Shown one piece after another: positions 33,759 to 45,397 of a DNA stretch of 64,000 nucleotides (its first letter is position 1; each line of letters starts with the position of its first letter). The notes beneath the pieces are model-generated. The model searched no databases, had not been told where the DNA came from, and worked only from the letters and a program-made list of their open reading frames with translations. The stretch lies in NCBI GenBank assembly GCA_018902385.1, contig JABSSW010000009.1, forward strand, positions 1 through 64,000. The letters run 5' to 3'. Made by a program: the position numbers and the translations under genes. The stretch is from Physcia stellaris (Eukaryota > Ascomycota > Lecanoromycetes > Caliciales > Physciaceae).

Positions 33759-34727
33759 GCCGAGTGACCGACCCAGGTACCCGTCACTTAACGCTGCTAC
33801 CGCGCGACTATCGAGGCCTTAAGACCATCGAAAAGCCTCTCAGCATCATCGTCGAAGGTTCTGCTATTTGAGATGAAGATTGAGCCTCTCTCTTTGCTCA
33901 TTTCTCGAGTACAGTCATGCAACAATCCTTCGTCAGGCCCTCCTCGTGTCCAAGAGGATTTAATTTCCGTGAGGATCATTTTTTGTGTTCTTGCCTGATG
34001 TTTCATGTCGAAATCCTTATGCAACCTAGGAGGCACAGTCCCCTTTCAGGCAGTGCAAGCCAACAACAACACATTCGTCCCTGCATTGCGCTCTCGCTAT
34101 AGGTACCAGCAGATTAGTGTGTAACATGCGAATCTTAAAATTTGTTCCAAATGGACTGTTCGAGGCACACTTCCGCAACTCAGGCTCGATGTTGGTTTGT
34201 TCGCATGCATAAGTTCGCCCCCACCGTCAGTGACCCTCGTGCAGAGGTAGGTACCTTCCTCGCGCTGTTCTATATTGGGACTGGGGGCCCGTAATCGATG
34301 CAGCATAGATCAGGTACCGAAGGTCAGACTGAGCATTTCCAGGTGTCCGCAGAAGTGGTGGCGACAGACTTGGCATGAGAAGGTGACCCCTCGATTGTAT
34401 GAGCGTCTCAAATAAGCCGATCGGAAATTCTGGGCAATGCACCTCAGTACAAGCCGCAAAATTGCTATATCTCTCCGCTATCGCATGCTGCCCGCCTGAT
34501 ACCTCGTTTGATTACGAGGCAAGCGAAATCCCACGGCGGCCACGGCCACTGCAAGTGCCGATTGCTCCTCTTATATACCTGTAGATGTCCCCTCTTAGCT
34601 TCTCCTAACCAACATTATTACACTCTTTAAGCGTCTTTTCTTTCCTTCACGTATGCAATCAAGCGTCTACGGCTGGTTGTAAAAGCAGAGATTGAGCAAC
34701 GCTCATAGTCTCCGTCTACTTCTAGTC
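33759..34727. other. Divergent intergenic region, about 1 kb
   Basis: Between the pepsin-like gene (minus) and a secreted-protein gene (plus). May include an unseen signal-peptide exon of the former. No other gene recognised. Confidence 0.45.
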
Positions 34728-35743
34728 ATGTCGGCCTCACGCTCGTTTTATTCAACACTGATCAGCTTTCTTCGTATCTCATTGCTTGTTCACGGTAGGT
34801 ACGCCTATGCGATTGCTTCGAGCTCTTGCTAAACTTGGTTAGCTGCACCGCAAGGAGTTGTGACTGAAACCGCCGTGGCAACTGTTTTCGCTGATGGCCA
34901 TGGCGAAGGTCAAGGCGAAGCTGTGAACACTGTCGCCGCTGCGGGAGGGGTTGATCCTGCTAGTGGTGTCGTCATCCCTTTCGTGGCGGCAACTGGTGGT
35001 TTGGTCCAAGCGTCGACAGTAGGGGTACCTCCGGCTGGTATTACCCCTACGCCAGGTGCAGTACCGTCCAGTGTTGGACCTGTTGACCCGAGTTGCAACC
35101 AATGTTCCATATTCTTTCAATATGTTAGCGCATATTACTGGCCCACAGGGAACACAAACAATACAGCTTGTTTGGCCGGTGTTACAGAGGAAGCAAATGG
35201 TCCGATTCCGACAGACCTGGTTCCGTAAGAGGCCTTTCGAAATATCCTCTCAAGGCCGCTGCTGACTTTGATTTCAGGCAGTATCCGAGTAACTACCTTG
35301 TCTTTCCGACGATCTCAGCAGGCAACGCATGCACACGTGTTGGGAACATCTACTACGACCATACCATAGCCTTTGCACCAGGCGCCATCTCAACAATCGT
35401 GGGAAATACAGGCGTAACCCAAGAATTCAATTTCGCGGATCTCCCCTGTCCGCCGCCAGAAGTCGCGGCAGCCGACAGCTGGTTCTACAACCCTCAGTAT
35501 AACCCCGGACGACCATATTCTCCCATGATCGCTCCTCCCCGAGAAGTGTTCGATATGGATCCCGCTTTTAGCAGCTGCGTGGCTGCTGTCTATCAAGGCT
35601 TCGATCCCCCCAGGCCCTTCCCTACATACGCAGGGCCCGTGGTCGCCAATCCCAATCAAGGGTGGAAAACGAGGAAGAGGCATGAACCGGGGCATGTTGT
35701 GCCCCGTGGACCAATGAAAACTGCAGCTCCTTGGGATTCGTAG
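34728..35743 (+). CDS. Predicted secreted protein, unknown function, 304 aa
   Basis: Exons: 34728-34794, 34843-35224, 35278-35743; introns of 48 and 53 nt, in phase. Exon 1 encodes a signal peptide (hydrophobic STLISFLRISLLVHA), and cleavage would follow near APQG. A Val/Ala/Gly/Pro/Thr-rich low-complexity segment comes next (residues about 25-100). Then a conserved-looking domain: CNQCSIFFQYVSAYYW, NTACL, a second half with YLVFPTISAGNAC and IYYDHTIAF, and a Pro-rich end. Four Cys fit two disulfides. I know similar fungal extracellular proteins only as hypothetical. Probably cell-wall or secreted. Confidence 0.8.
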
Positions 35744-37058
35744 CCATCTCTGCTTGAAGTCTTGAACAGGTCGGAAGGCTTGAAATTGGCTTTCTTGGAC
35801 GCCATTCCTTTGGAACGCTATGGCATTTCCTGGGATTAGGTTGGGCAAGACGGGTTTTATTTCCCACGATGTTGGAGAACGAGGATGAGGCTGGCAAGGC
35901 GCTCGTACTATGATACCATCAATATCTCACGCTCTTGTTTTTCCCCCTGGATTTGGACAGTAATCGCAGAATTGAATTCAGACCAGCGTGAAGTTCCTCT
36001 TGAAACATCTCGTGAATCGTCACCGGCTTGATCGTTCTCCCTAGGCCGAAGGGCGAGGTCTGCAGCTCTGCATGAGGCAAGCATATGCGTTTCTCGGCAC
36101 TCGAGAATTCCTTGAGTAACGGCCCCCGCCCCTCAGGACTGAGGAGTCAGAATTCCTCCATCCTCGATCCAGACTCTCGTAGCGAAATTTGCCTAGTCGT
36201 CATCAGCACTAAATCTCTTCATCACTTCATCATAATGGAGCGTGAACAAATTGTATGGGCCACTGTAAGCACGTTATCGTCGCATGTTGAGCAGAGCTTA
36301 GATACGAGTATTTCAGAGGCTTGATGATATTTCGCCCCAAGTTTCCAAAGTGTTTCACCCTCCCCCTCAGGATACGCTATGGCGCCTGAAAGTGCCGGTC
36401 GCGGGCTGTGATTGGCTACCGTGAGGGGTAAGCGCTTACATAGCTTACCAGCTGAAGATTTCGCAATTTCATGCACGCAAAGGATGCCTTTCCTAGAATT
36501 CGAATTTACTTCCGCAGGTGGAAACCTCAGACTAGGAGGCTAGGAGCATGAGTGCGGAAGAAAGCCGAAGAAAAGCTCAAGCAGCTCAACTCGCTTCAAT
36601 CAATTGGCGGGGATATAGCTGACCGTAACACAGGCTTGAAGCTCAAATTGGCTTACACTCGCCCTTTTGATCTCTTCGTCAATAGGGGGATTCACGACGG
36701 CTTTTGTGGGACCCATACGTATGATACAGGACTATACAGGACTCTGGATTAATTCAAAGCAGCAAAACATCCAGTTCCGACCGCTACTCAGATGACTTGT
36801 AGGCGATGAGAATGCTAAGTCCACTCTGGGGCTGTGAAGCTTGGCGCAGGAAGCCGCGGTGTCAAGCTGCGCCCTCCCTCTTCTCACCACAAAGCCGCTC
36901 CTCATCCTCCACCACCACTCTGCCCGCCCTGCGCTCCCTCCTCCCGGCGCGAGCCTCAAGGTCCAGTCTCCTTGCAGCGAACGCGAAAAGCAACCCATGA
37001 TGGACACTGCTCACATTAGCCTCCAGAGTCTAGATCTCCTAGATCCCTGAGATAGCAC
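35744..37058. other. Intergenic, 1.3 kb
   Basis: Convergent side of the secreted-protein gene and a 4-TM gene. Several short overlapping frames near 36.8-37.05 kb are Pro/Ser-rich and conflict with each other. No gene supported. Confidence 0.5.
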
Positions 37059-37667
37059 CTACATCAATAGCATAGCAAATGCATATCCGGTCACGAACAA
37101 GCCGCGCGCGACCTTCCATTTCGGATGGCAGAAAAAGGTCTCGGTGGAATATGAGCCATAGCAATCATGGACCGCCAGCACGAAGCGCGACATGGCCAGG
37201 CCAGTGGCCCAGATGCTCAACAGCGCCAGCCAGACAAAGAGATCGAAGCCGATGTAGTAGCCGAGATGGAGAGGTTTGTCAGGACTTTTCCAAGCTTTAA
37301 ATATGAAGAATAAGTTGGTAAGGAGAGATAGTGCTAGCTACAACGTCTGTTAGTTCGCAAAAAATATTGTTTGGGGAATGAGGGCAAAGAAAAGACGAGG
37401 AAGAGCACGGCAGTGACTTACGAAACCCAGCAACATAAACTCAGTCCAATCGCCGTCACCACCCATGTCGTCGTAAGGTCTGTTCTGACCTATTCCAGTA
37501 GCGGCATAGACGATGAGGCCCGCTATGAGGAAAATCCCCGAGAGAAATAGTACGAACAGAGATGCTGAACGGAGGAGAATGGATCGTGGGTCTGTCATTT
37601 TGGATACTGTTGTGTTTGTCCTGCTGGCGCTTGATGCGAGCTCGGGGGTTGAGGAGATGTCGGCCAT
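37059..37667 (-). CDS. Four-TM membrane protein, 174 aa
   Basis: Exons 37667-37422 and 37337-37059; intron of 84 nt (GTAAGT donor, TTGTAG acceptor), phase 0. Four hydrophobic segments: SASLFVLFLSGIFLIAGLIV, a second beginning LALSLLTNLFFIF, then LGYYIGFDLFVWLALLSIW and GLFVTGYAFAMLLM. The layout (short N-terminus, four helices, two loops) resembles fungal MARVEL-like or other small tetraspan proteins, but no diagnostic motif is seen. Loop 2 has two Cys. The last exon could be followed by a small further exon, since GTAGGT at its stop could act as a donor. Confidence 0.7.
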
Positions 37668-38856
37668 GATCGGCGGAATAGTCGCAACGCGCGGAGTTCT
37701 GTCTCGGGACTGAAGAGTATAGATGTGAGTCTATTCGGAGAGCTTGAGCAGGTATCTAGTAGTAGCAGTGATGGAAGTTGTGGAATTTCGACGAAATGCT
37801 CCCACTTAATAACCTCACAATGGAATCCTTCATCTAGGCGGAGCCTCATATTTCGATCAATAGTCGCCGTTGCAGCTCAAATTAACAGATCTCAAACTTG
37901 AACGTGCATTCAGCCTTCAGCCTTGTCAAAGCTTTTTTTTTTTTCTCAAGTTGAGAATGTGGCGGATTTACACACGAAGGATGAGGCTGAGGGTTTTTGG
38001 CGTATCAAGTAGAACACTGCACACCAATGACAAGCGACACACTCGAAGCGCTCAAATCTTGAGACAAAGAGTAATTATTCAGACCTTCAACTCTCTGCCA
38101 ATCTACTGTAAATACCTTTTTCTCTAAGCAGGCCAAGAAATCCTTTGTTCCAGAATACCATGGAGCCACAAACAATCAATGGGCGATGGGGACTAGACAT
38201 ATCCTCTACCTATACTAGACCCTTCCTGCTAATCCTGCGCTTGAACCTTAGCAGCTGAGTCTCGTATTCGTCGCGTGTTTAAAACGAAACTAATTATCAA
38301 CGCGCAAAATCAATCGTACTAGATATTGATCTCTGAAGAATAGTGTCAAACAAGCCGCTGGAGGGGAATACTACATCTGCTTCATGAGGTTACGCAATAG
38401 AATCATTCAGCAAAGGCACAATCGCGTACCCTCCAACAGCGTTTAGCAGTGGCTTATTTCCCTAGTCGAGCATATCGTCCTCTATCGGCCTGTGAGCTGA
38501 TCAAGTTTGATGGATAGATGTAGCGAAATCAAGGTCACTTCACCAGATGTCACACCTGACAAGGACTGATTATCTTGAATTTCTTCAAATGCTTCAAGAA
38601 GCTGATCACAGTCAAGCCTTGAATAACCACGTGAAACGAAAAGGGTGATTTGGTCTAGAACCCACTATCAATATTATACTTTCGCAGATTAAGTACTACT
38701 GGAAGTGCGGATTGAATGGCATCTATCGCATGTTTAGATAATGATTCATCTAACGCACCGAAAAAGAAGCACAATAGTTCGCCCCTCCATCGATCGATCA
38801 AGTCTAAAGCAAGACCACCTCTACCGCTATCCCTATCGGTGGAACGTGCGTACACC
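37668..38856. other. Intergenic, 1.2 kb
   Basis: Includes the promoter of the 4-TM gene and the 3' side of the F-box-like gene. A T-run lies near 37.94 kb. No gene recognised. Confidence 0.5.
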
Positions 38857-39773
38857 TCAAGTCAGCCACTCGCTGATCTCCTGGAAAATTATCTCCCGAT
38901 GATGAGAAACAAAGCTTCCTTCTCCCCAATACAGTGGTTCAATGTTTATGCGGTGAAAGACGACAGTCGCGTGCTCCAGCATCGGCAAAGATTTTGATGA
39001 GTAGAAGCGTACCTCCGGTAATTTTGCCATATCTCTCTCTTTAGCAACCCGAACATCGATACATATGACACGCAAGCTAGAAAATCTAGTCACTGCATAC
39101 TCTTTAAACAATTTCCGCCACAGTTGCAGATCGGGCTGGCTCGCACTAATAGTGAGGTGGAGGAGACGTATTCGGCTCTGAAACTTGGGGTGAAGTGCGG
39201 AAAGGAAATGTGCAACAGATTTGGGTTCGCCAAAGTCGAAGCGAGAGCTCGAATACAATATCGTGGCGGCCTCCTTGTAGAATTGACTTGAGACTTGTAG
39301 CTGCTGGAGTTGAGACGCTGTATTTTTCCATGATGGGCTTTCCCAGTGTTCAGGAGGCCCACTGCTCATCTTGACGACTTTCAATCCTTTTTTCCAATCT
39401 CTCACGCTCTTGATCTCATTATAACCGCACAAAAGGAGGTAAATTTGATCCCGGATCTCTCGAGGTAGTTGGAAAAAGAAATGAAACTCATCGAGATTCC
39501 TACACATATAATCAGCGGGTCTCGGCAAATCATTGAATACACAAACCTATAGTTGAGGATTTCGAACAGATGCACAACTGATTGATGACGATGACTGAGC
39601 TTCTCCCGGCTTCGCTTTATCCACCATCTTGGCGGTCTCTGTTCAAGGAAATCAAATGTGACTAATTGTTTGCAAGAGTCCTTGTAAAGCGTCGCTTCAG
39701 AGGGTCGAGACCGACCGATGAAGGCAGAGAGAAAGCCAAAAGGTAAATCGGATATCCAGCAAATTTTTCGAAA
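38857..39773 (-). CDS. F-box-like/DUF7730-type protein, 5' end unresolved
   Basis: Main exon 39499-38857 carries FFQLPREIRDQIYLLL, the start of the fungal F-box-like/DUF7730 fold, then LQVSSQFYKEAATILYSSSRFDF and a series of short Leu-rich strands (RIRLLHLTI, SSLRVICIDV, LEHATVVF). Such proteins are very numerous in ascomycetes. Some recruit substrates to SCF ligases, while most are uncharacterised. A 47-nt intron (39546-39500, GTTTGT donor, CTGATTAT branch site) joins it in phase to an upstream open frame (FLEQRPPRWWIKR, VVHLFEILNY) that stays open up to 39773 without a clear ATG. So at least one further exon or a different first exon is missing. Confidence 0.65.
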
Positions 39774-40835
39774 TTATGGAGCTTGTGGCGGAATTTCAAA
39801 TGACTGACTTGACTCGAGAGAATCGAGTTTTTTCCGTATTGGAGATTCACACGTCATTATCTAATGAGCAATGAGTGCCAATTCATTCGAATCAGGCCGG
39901 AAGATGATCTGGCGCAGGCTGATCGAGTTGTCGTAGTGACCGAGGAAGCACTTTACACCCTTTGTATCCTGCGTTGAACGAACGAGTTGAAAATATGCCT
40001 GTGGCGCACTGTTGAGTCATAGCTAAGAAAGTCTAACGAGCGGTTGACTGAGCTGTTGGAACTGGGATGATAGTTTCGATTTTAGTGCGTGTTCAACGAT
40101 TGGTATGGGCTGCGAATGGTCCTGTAACGTAGAATGTTTGACGAACGAATTCTTCGTGTCCATGATATATCAATCTTGTGTATGGGTAATTGACTTACAA
40201 AATGCGAATCGCCGAATGAACTAGATGAACAATAGATGTATAGTCAAGCGGCATACAGCCTGGAGAATGTAGAATCGGAGCAAGTAGGGGGGCGTTGATG
40301 CAAGAGCTCCGTGGTATCGTGGCGGGTGTAAAGCTCGGATACATGCTCTTGGTTGATTCTGGATATCTCGAGAGAGTGGACCAACTCAGATCTGAAGCTA
40401 TCAATGTATCTTGTCCTCGAACCTTGTCTAGCGAGTTCCAGTCTACTTACTAGATAGCCATAAACATGATCAAATCTCTGAATCAGCTCCTTGATACCTA
40501 AGACATGGTCGAATGCAAGATGAAGTCATCCATATCTATTCTTGCCTCTGCCAAGCACACCAAGACTCTTGACCACGGTAATTCAGGCTTGGCACAGTCC
40601 GCTGTGTTTCTGTCAACAACGACACCACCTTTGACACATGCTCGTGGACTCCCTCTGAGGTTTGGAGGGGACGAGGCTGCTCAATCACTTATTGAAACAC
40701 ACTTTGTAGAGCGTACACTCGCACACCCCCACAACAAAGCAAACCGCGAGCTTTCTCGTCTTAGCGGTATCTGGAGCCCTCCATTCATGAGACATTAAGC
40801 AAATCTGGCTGTTTCAATTCCAACACCACATCGTC
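39774..40835. other. Divergent intergenic region, 1.1 kb
   Basis: Between the F-box-like gene (minus) and the CAX antiporter (plus). A 97-codon frame at 40505-40798 has no domain character and probably lies in the antiporter promoter or leader. Confidence 0.5.
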
Positions 40836-42477
40836 ATGGCGCAATCAAGCCCCCAAAATGGTCACAATGACAGACACAGCTCTCAGAACGATAACGACGG
40901 GAACGATGAGCGAAGCGCTCTACTTCCATCTTTACTCCGTGGCAAGGTCGCTCACGAGGGCGAGTCAGGCCGTCATGGTTTCCATCCTCGTCATTTCCTA
41001 GGGGTAACCTACAGATCCTCTAACCTAGTCTCTCAATACGTTAATATCCTATGGCCTTTTGTCCCACTCGCCATCATTTTTCGCTATGTCTTTTCTGATC
41101 GCCCACTCCTGGTCTTCGCATTCGCATATATCGGCATGATACCCAGTGCTAATTTGCTGGGCTTCGCGGGCCAAGAATTTGCCAAAAAGCTTCCGAAGGT
41201 CGCGGGGACGATAATCGAGACTACATTTGGGAGTATAGTGGAGATTATCCTCTTTGTTGTGTTAATCCTGAAGCATCGACAGCCAGACGAGGGTCAAGAT
41301 GATGGAAATGGAGATGAAGGCAACTTGATCCCGATTATCCAGGCGGCCATTCTTGGGTCCATACTGACTAACCTCCTGCTGTGTCTTGGCCTGTGTTTCT
41401 TTGTTGGTGGTCTTCGGCAGACCACCCAGAAGTTCCATGCAGCCATTTCCGAGACGGGCAATGGCCTTCTCTTGGTCGCAGCATTCGGTCTGCTAATCCC
41501 GAGCGCATTCTACAGCGCGTTGAAAGGGGAAACAACGATCGAGAAAGATAGCTTGGGATTTAGTATCCTGAAAGAAAAGTTCACACCTGAGACATTGCAG
41601 AGGGACATCCTCAAGATATCACAAGTCACCAGTATTGTGTTGATTATTGCATTCGTATGCTATGTATGGTATAACGCTCGAAGTCAGCACAGCATTTTCG
41701 ACGAGGTAATCCAAGCGGACGAGCACCGAGATATGGATCGCGAGGAGGATGAGGCCCGGATGAGGTATACAGGGACGGAAACGTAAGTCTAACACCCATA
41801 ATGTTGTGGTTCAGCGCGAGCTCCAGGTCACCAGCGCTTACTCTTTTGTAGTGCCGTCGCCTTAATCATATCCCTCATATTCGCGACTCTCCTTCTCATT
41901 TACCTGGTCGAGGAGATCGAAGCCGTCGTCCACAGCGGTGTACCCGATCAATTTCTCGGCCTAATCCTGCTTCCCCTCGTTGAGAAAGCTGCGGAGCACC
42001 TTACCGCTATCGACGAGGCCTACGATGGCGTCATCAACGTTGCTCTTTATCACTGCTTAGGCCCCTCCATCCAGACCGCGTTGTTCAATGGTCCGCTGGT
42101 CGTCCTCGTTGGCTGGGCACTCGGCAAACCGATGGATTTGAATTTTGAAATCTTCATGATCGTGCTCGTTGTGCTTGGCATTATCGTCGTGGGGAACTTT
42201 CTGCGCGATGGCGAGAGCAATTGGCTTGAAGGCGCGCTCCTGGTGGTAAGCTTACAAGCATATATTGGCATGCTGCTTACCGATAGCTGATGTGTCTGTG
42301 TGATAGATTGTTTATGTGATTATCGCTATTGCATCTTGGTACTACCCAAACCCGGATGTTGCGACTTCAAATGGACTTGAGGGAGCGGGGACTGCGGCTA
42401 CGACGCAAAACATCACGATCGACTCGGATGTGCTGAAGAAATTGTTGCTGATGGCCAATATGCCTGTGGAGCATTAG
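40836..42477 (+). CDS. CAX-family cation/H+ antiporter (Vcx1-like), 503 aa
   Basis: Vacuolar-type Ca2+/H+ exchanger of the CaCA superfamily; it loads Ca2+ or Mn2+ into the vacuole using the proton gradient. Exons: 40836-41782, 41852-42245, 42307-42477; introns of 69 and 61 nt, in phase. Repeat 1 has GMIPSANLLGFAGQEFA and TIIETTFGSIVEIILF, matching the alpha-1 motif where most CAX read GNAVE; repeat 2 has the paired VEKAAEH and FNGPLVVLVGW. Eleven or so membrane segments follow, with an acidic loop at the exon 1/2 junction (RDMDREEDEAR). The N-terminal 50 residues are hydrophilic. The gene ends 31 bp from the stop of the next, convergent gene. Confidence 0.9.
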
Positions 42478-42508
42478 CAGTTTGATGTCGGAGGCCTAAT
42501 ACGATGGT

Positions 42509-43590
42509 CTATCGTCTCTGAATAAGCCAAGAGGCATTGATAGACATGTCATGAGTAGATAGATATACACTCTCTCTCTGGAGAATACCCTTAATCACTG
42601 TCCCGGACCTCTGCTCGCAGGTCTTGCCAGACGGTACTTTTAGCGCCCCTAGCCTTAACTTCGGCGACTCGCGCACAACCCCATCCAAACTTCCACAGCA
42701 TGCATGACTGACATACGTACAGTAACAGGGGCATGCCGCATAACGCACCAAAGCTGGGGTATGGCTTCGATCTGCGTCAACGGCATGTTCGCAGGGGCCC
42801 CACCCTCGGCAGCACTGCTGCTTGCATTGTTCTCTGACCGAGCAAGGAAGTCAAGCGAATTCAAGCGCCGTCTCCGGGTCGCAGCGGAGGTATACACGAC
42901 GCCGCACTGTCCCGTATACATCGCGTTTAGAGGGCTATCGAGCGGATCGGCGATGCAGCTACAACCCGTGAGCGGATCACAGGAGTTGATGGGGCCGTAG
43001 CAGGGCTCCCCGCATGTTGGCAGAGGGTTCACTCCAGCTGTGACAGGTGCGGCGAAGATGTTTGCCGGGGCTTGATTGTTTCCTCCTGCGTTCCCACCCC
43101 TAGCCTCGACACCAGCATCGGCATTATTGACACTTACCTCGCTTGACCCACTATTGCTTTCTGCTTGGCTGGCGGCGTTATTCTTGTAGGGAATATGGTT
43201 CCATGGCCCTGCGAGATTCTGGAAATAGGGGTCCCAAACCACTTGGTTGCCGCTGGAGATCTCACGCGTGATGTTCCTGTCCAGTCCCCGAGTCCTAGGA
43301 GAAGAGGACGAGGTTTAATGCTCGTAAGCGGCCTAGATCGTTGAGAAACAATAGGGTTTAGTCTCTTGCCTTCCCAACTTTATAATTTCTACTCAACTGT
43401 GTTCAATGACTAGAGCAGGAGGTTATCACACCTGCACGATCCCAGCCACCTTGGTTGTTGGGAAAAAGTTGAATTCAGTACCATCGGTGCCCTCCTGATA
43501 TTGAGCTCATTAGCAGACGCTCGCAAGCCTAATCATTAAGCAATACCTTAGAACCTCGTAAACAAGTTGTGACTCAGGCCTCTTAGGTCT
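42509..43590 (-). pseudogene. 5'-shortened gene for a cysteine-rich extracellular-type protein
   Basis: Pieces join in phase: up to 43555 (RPKRPESQLVYE), intron 43554-43495, exon 43494-43430 (EGTDGTEFNFFPTTKVAGIV), intron 43429-43295, exon 43294-42804, intron 42803-42754 (GTGGGG donor, weak), exon 42753-42509. The protein reads QVVWDPYFQNLAGPWNHIP, then an Asn/Ala-rich stretch, CGEPCYGPINSC, CSCIADP and CPCYCTYVSHACCG, the mark of a fungal secreted Cys-rich family I cannot name. No signal peptide or N-terminal domain is present: the frame closes near 43590 and the RPC10 gene ends only about 95 bp upstream. So it appears to have lost its 5' half. It could also be a short gene with an unseen first exon. 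Confidence 0.5.
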
Positions 43591-43685
43591 ATCAATCCTC
43601 CCTCAATAGCACCAAGTGGTTCCCCCAATCTCCCTCACTGTCGCCACCCCTATCTCCATCCTCGACCATCCCCCACCCACCAACC

Positions 43686-44347
43686 TTAATTCTCCTTCCA
43701 TCTCTTCGCGCATGTAGTACACTGTCCAAGAATCACACGTCAGCGTTGGTAGATCGGGACAAAAGGGGACTAAATATACCCTATAAAACGTCGTCATTGG
43801 CTCATCCGCGCTCCGTATCTGTACTTGATAGAAGTATGCCTTCGAGCCATCGCAGTTCTCGGCTGGACATTGCGCTGTCGTATAAATCGTCAGCGCGTGG
43901 CCTTGAACAACAGTCTATGTCCCCTTGGCCCTCCTTCCTCCTCCTACCGCACCACCAGTCTGGCCTATCAACCATCTCCAATCCCAGAAGATGCTTCAGC
44001 GAGGCGCGGCCTGGGTTCTTCATCCAGGTGGACGTGTAGTCTCTGTTCTCCTTCGGCCTCGACTCACCATCCGCTTGGTCCACATTCCCCCACCCGCCAC
44101 CGTCTTCCCCACCGAGCACATCCTCCACCTCCTTTCTCTTCATGTAATTGCGATCATACATCCGATGGGTAAGCGGCGACACATACGGACAAGAGCGGCA
44201 TGTATATGCGTTCTGGCCTTTGGGGAACTCGTCCGAAGGATTGGAACGGGCGATTGTGAGGATGGTGGAGTCGTAAGGGCAGACTTTTTGGAGGATGTTA
44301 GTATGAGCAAGTGACGTGGCGGGGAGAAGGAACTCACAGAGGATCAT
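43686..44347 (-). CDS. RNA polymerase III subunit RPC10 (C11), 118 aa
   Basis: Pol III subunit with two zinc ribbons; the C-terminal TFIIS-like ribbon drives RNA cleavage and helps termination. Exons: 44347-44338 (10 nt), 44283-44068, 43874-43780, 43721-43686; introns of 54 (TACTAAC branch site), 193 and 58 nt, all in phase. Signatures: MILFCPYDSTILTIARS, CRSCPYVSP, KRKEVEDVLGG and NVDQADAQCPAENC, then the catalytic hairpin QVQIRSADEPMTTFYRC and the closing CTTCAKRWKEN. At residue 8 the second Cys of the first CxxC pair reads Asp (CPYD), so the N-terminal ribbon has three Cys ligands as modelled. A GGEDGGGWG insert makes it slightly longer than the usual 108-110 residues. Confidence 0.93.
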
Positions 44348-45013
44348 TGCGACACGTAGGCGTGACTTCTGGAGAAGGAAGCTGTAGAGTAAGAAGGCAG
44401 AAAGAGAGTCGTGACTTCACGCCGATAACTACGACAGGCTGGTGTGTGCGAGTAAGGCGAGATCCAGGGCGATTCATCCCCTCAGCCACACCCGCAGACA
44501 ATTTAGGGTTCTATCAGGGTTGTCTGAAATCTCCTCACCCCTTTCGACGCTTTTAGCTTGCAAACAGCGGCGAATCCATTTTTCTTACAGATTGCCAGCG
44601 TATCTTCGTTCTCTAGCCCTGATGACCTAGTCTCGGTTTGATTATTGCTCAACCTAGATTCGTTGTTGATTGAGAGCTAAAACACTATTGTCCAAGACAT
44701 CAGTTCTTGAGAGATAACTCTCCTGCATCACTCATATCATGATCGGACGCAAGCTCTGTATCTCTACAGAAGGGTTTGTAGGTCTGCACGAAAGGCAAAG
44801 TCTACTCCGTAAATGATGGCCTATACTCGATCTTTATTGCGTGTCAAACTGTCAATTAACAATCGTAAGGTCGACTACTTCTCAATTATGATGCGATAGC
44901 CCCCAACCAAAACAGTGGGTTTCATGGTGATGCGGATCCTGCAGTTTCCAATATCCAGTTTGCAGATTGAACTCTGCAGAATTACCTAAGTCGAATGCAA
45001 ATACCTGGGGAGT
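44348..45013. other. Intergenic, 0.7 kb
   Basis: Promoter side of the RPC10 gene and 3' side of a truncated oxygenase gene. No coding region supported. Confidence 0.5.
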
Positions 45014-45397
45014 TTAAATGCCGTAAGAGACAAGCATCCGAAGTTCGATACTTTCCCTCGGTAGCTCATCCGGACCTGCCAACGGATTGTGGAAAAACGT
45101 ATGAGGCACGCCTAAGAAATCTGTGAGTAATCTGTGTTAACCAAGAAACTCAGGCAGATCATACCAATCGGTCCACCGGGTCGTGATTCAGTTTGCCGAA
45201 ATACAAGCAGCTCGGATGCTTTTTGGTCTTCTAGGTAATACCATTTCTGTGCCGCGTGGTAATGTACTTGCAGGTTCTCAGTAACAATGTCTTCGAATAT
45301 TATGTCCGCCTCTGTTAGATTGTCGGCTTGAACGCTGGATACGTCGCAGAGCGCAAGAGGCCAATCCCGCAGTGGCCCACGCAGCGGCTTCCAGACA
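45014..45397 (-). pseudogene. C-terminal fragment of a CmcJ/AsaB-type hydroxylase/desaturase
   Basis: Two exons, 45397-45165 and 45111-45014, with a 53-nt intron in phase. They encode the C-terminal half of the family related to the cephamycin 7-alpha-methoxylase subunit CmcJ and GA4 desaturase (2-oxoglutarate/Fe type fold, used in fungal secondary metabolism): VWKPLRGPLRDWPLALCD, then HYHAAQKWYYLEDQKASELLVFRQT and VPHTFFHNPL. Upstream of 45397 a good acceptor (TTCCAG) exists, but I found no match to the N-terminal half (usual length about 280-300 aa) in the next kilobase. So the gene is truncated, or its first exons have diverged beyond recognition. Confidence 0.7.

Noticed and set aside
37930-37960. 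T-run near 37.94 kb as a poly(A) tail of a LINE or SINE on the minus strand
   Set aside because: No element body, target duplication or internal promoter nearby.
42509-44347. One fused gene made of RPC10 and the downstream Cys-rich protein
   Set aside because: RPC10 ends in its normal CTTCAKRWKEN terminus with a stop at 43686; the two parts are different families.
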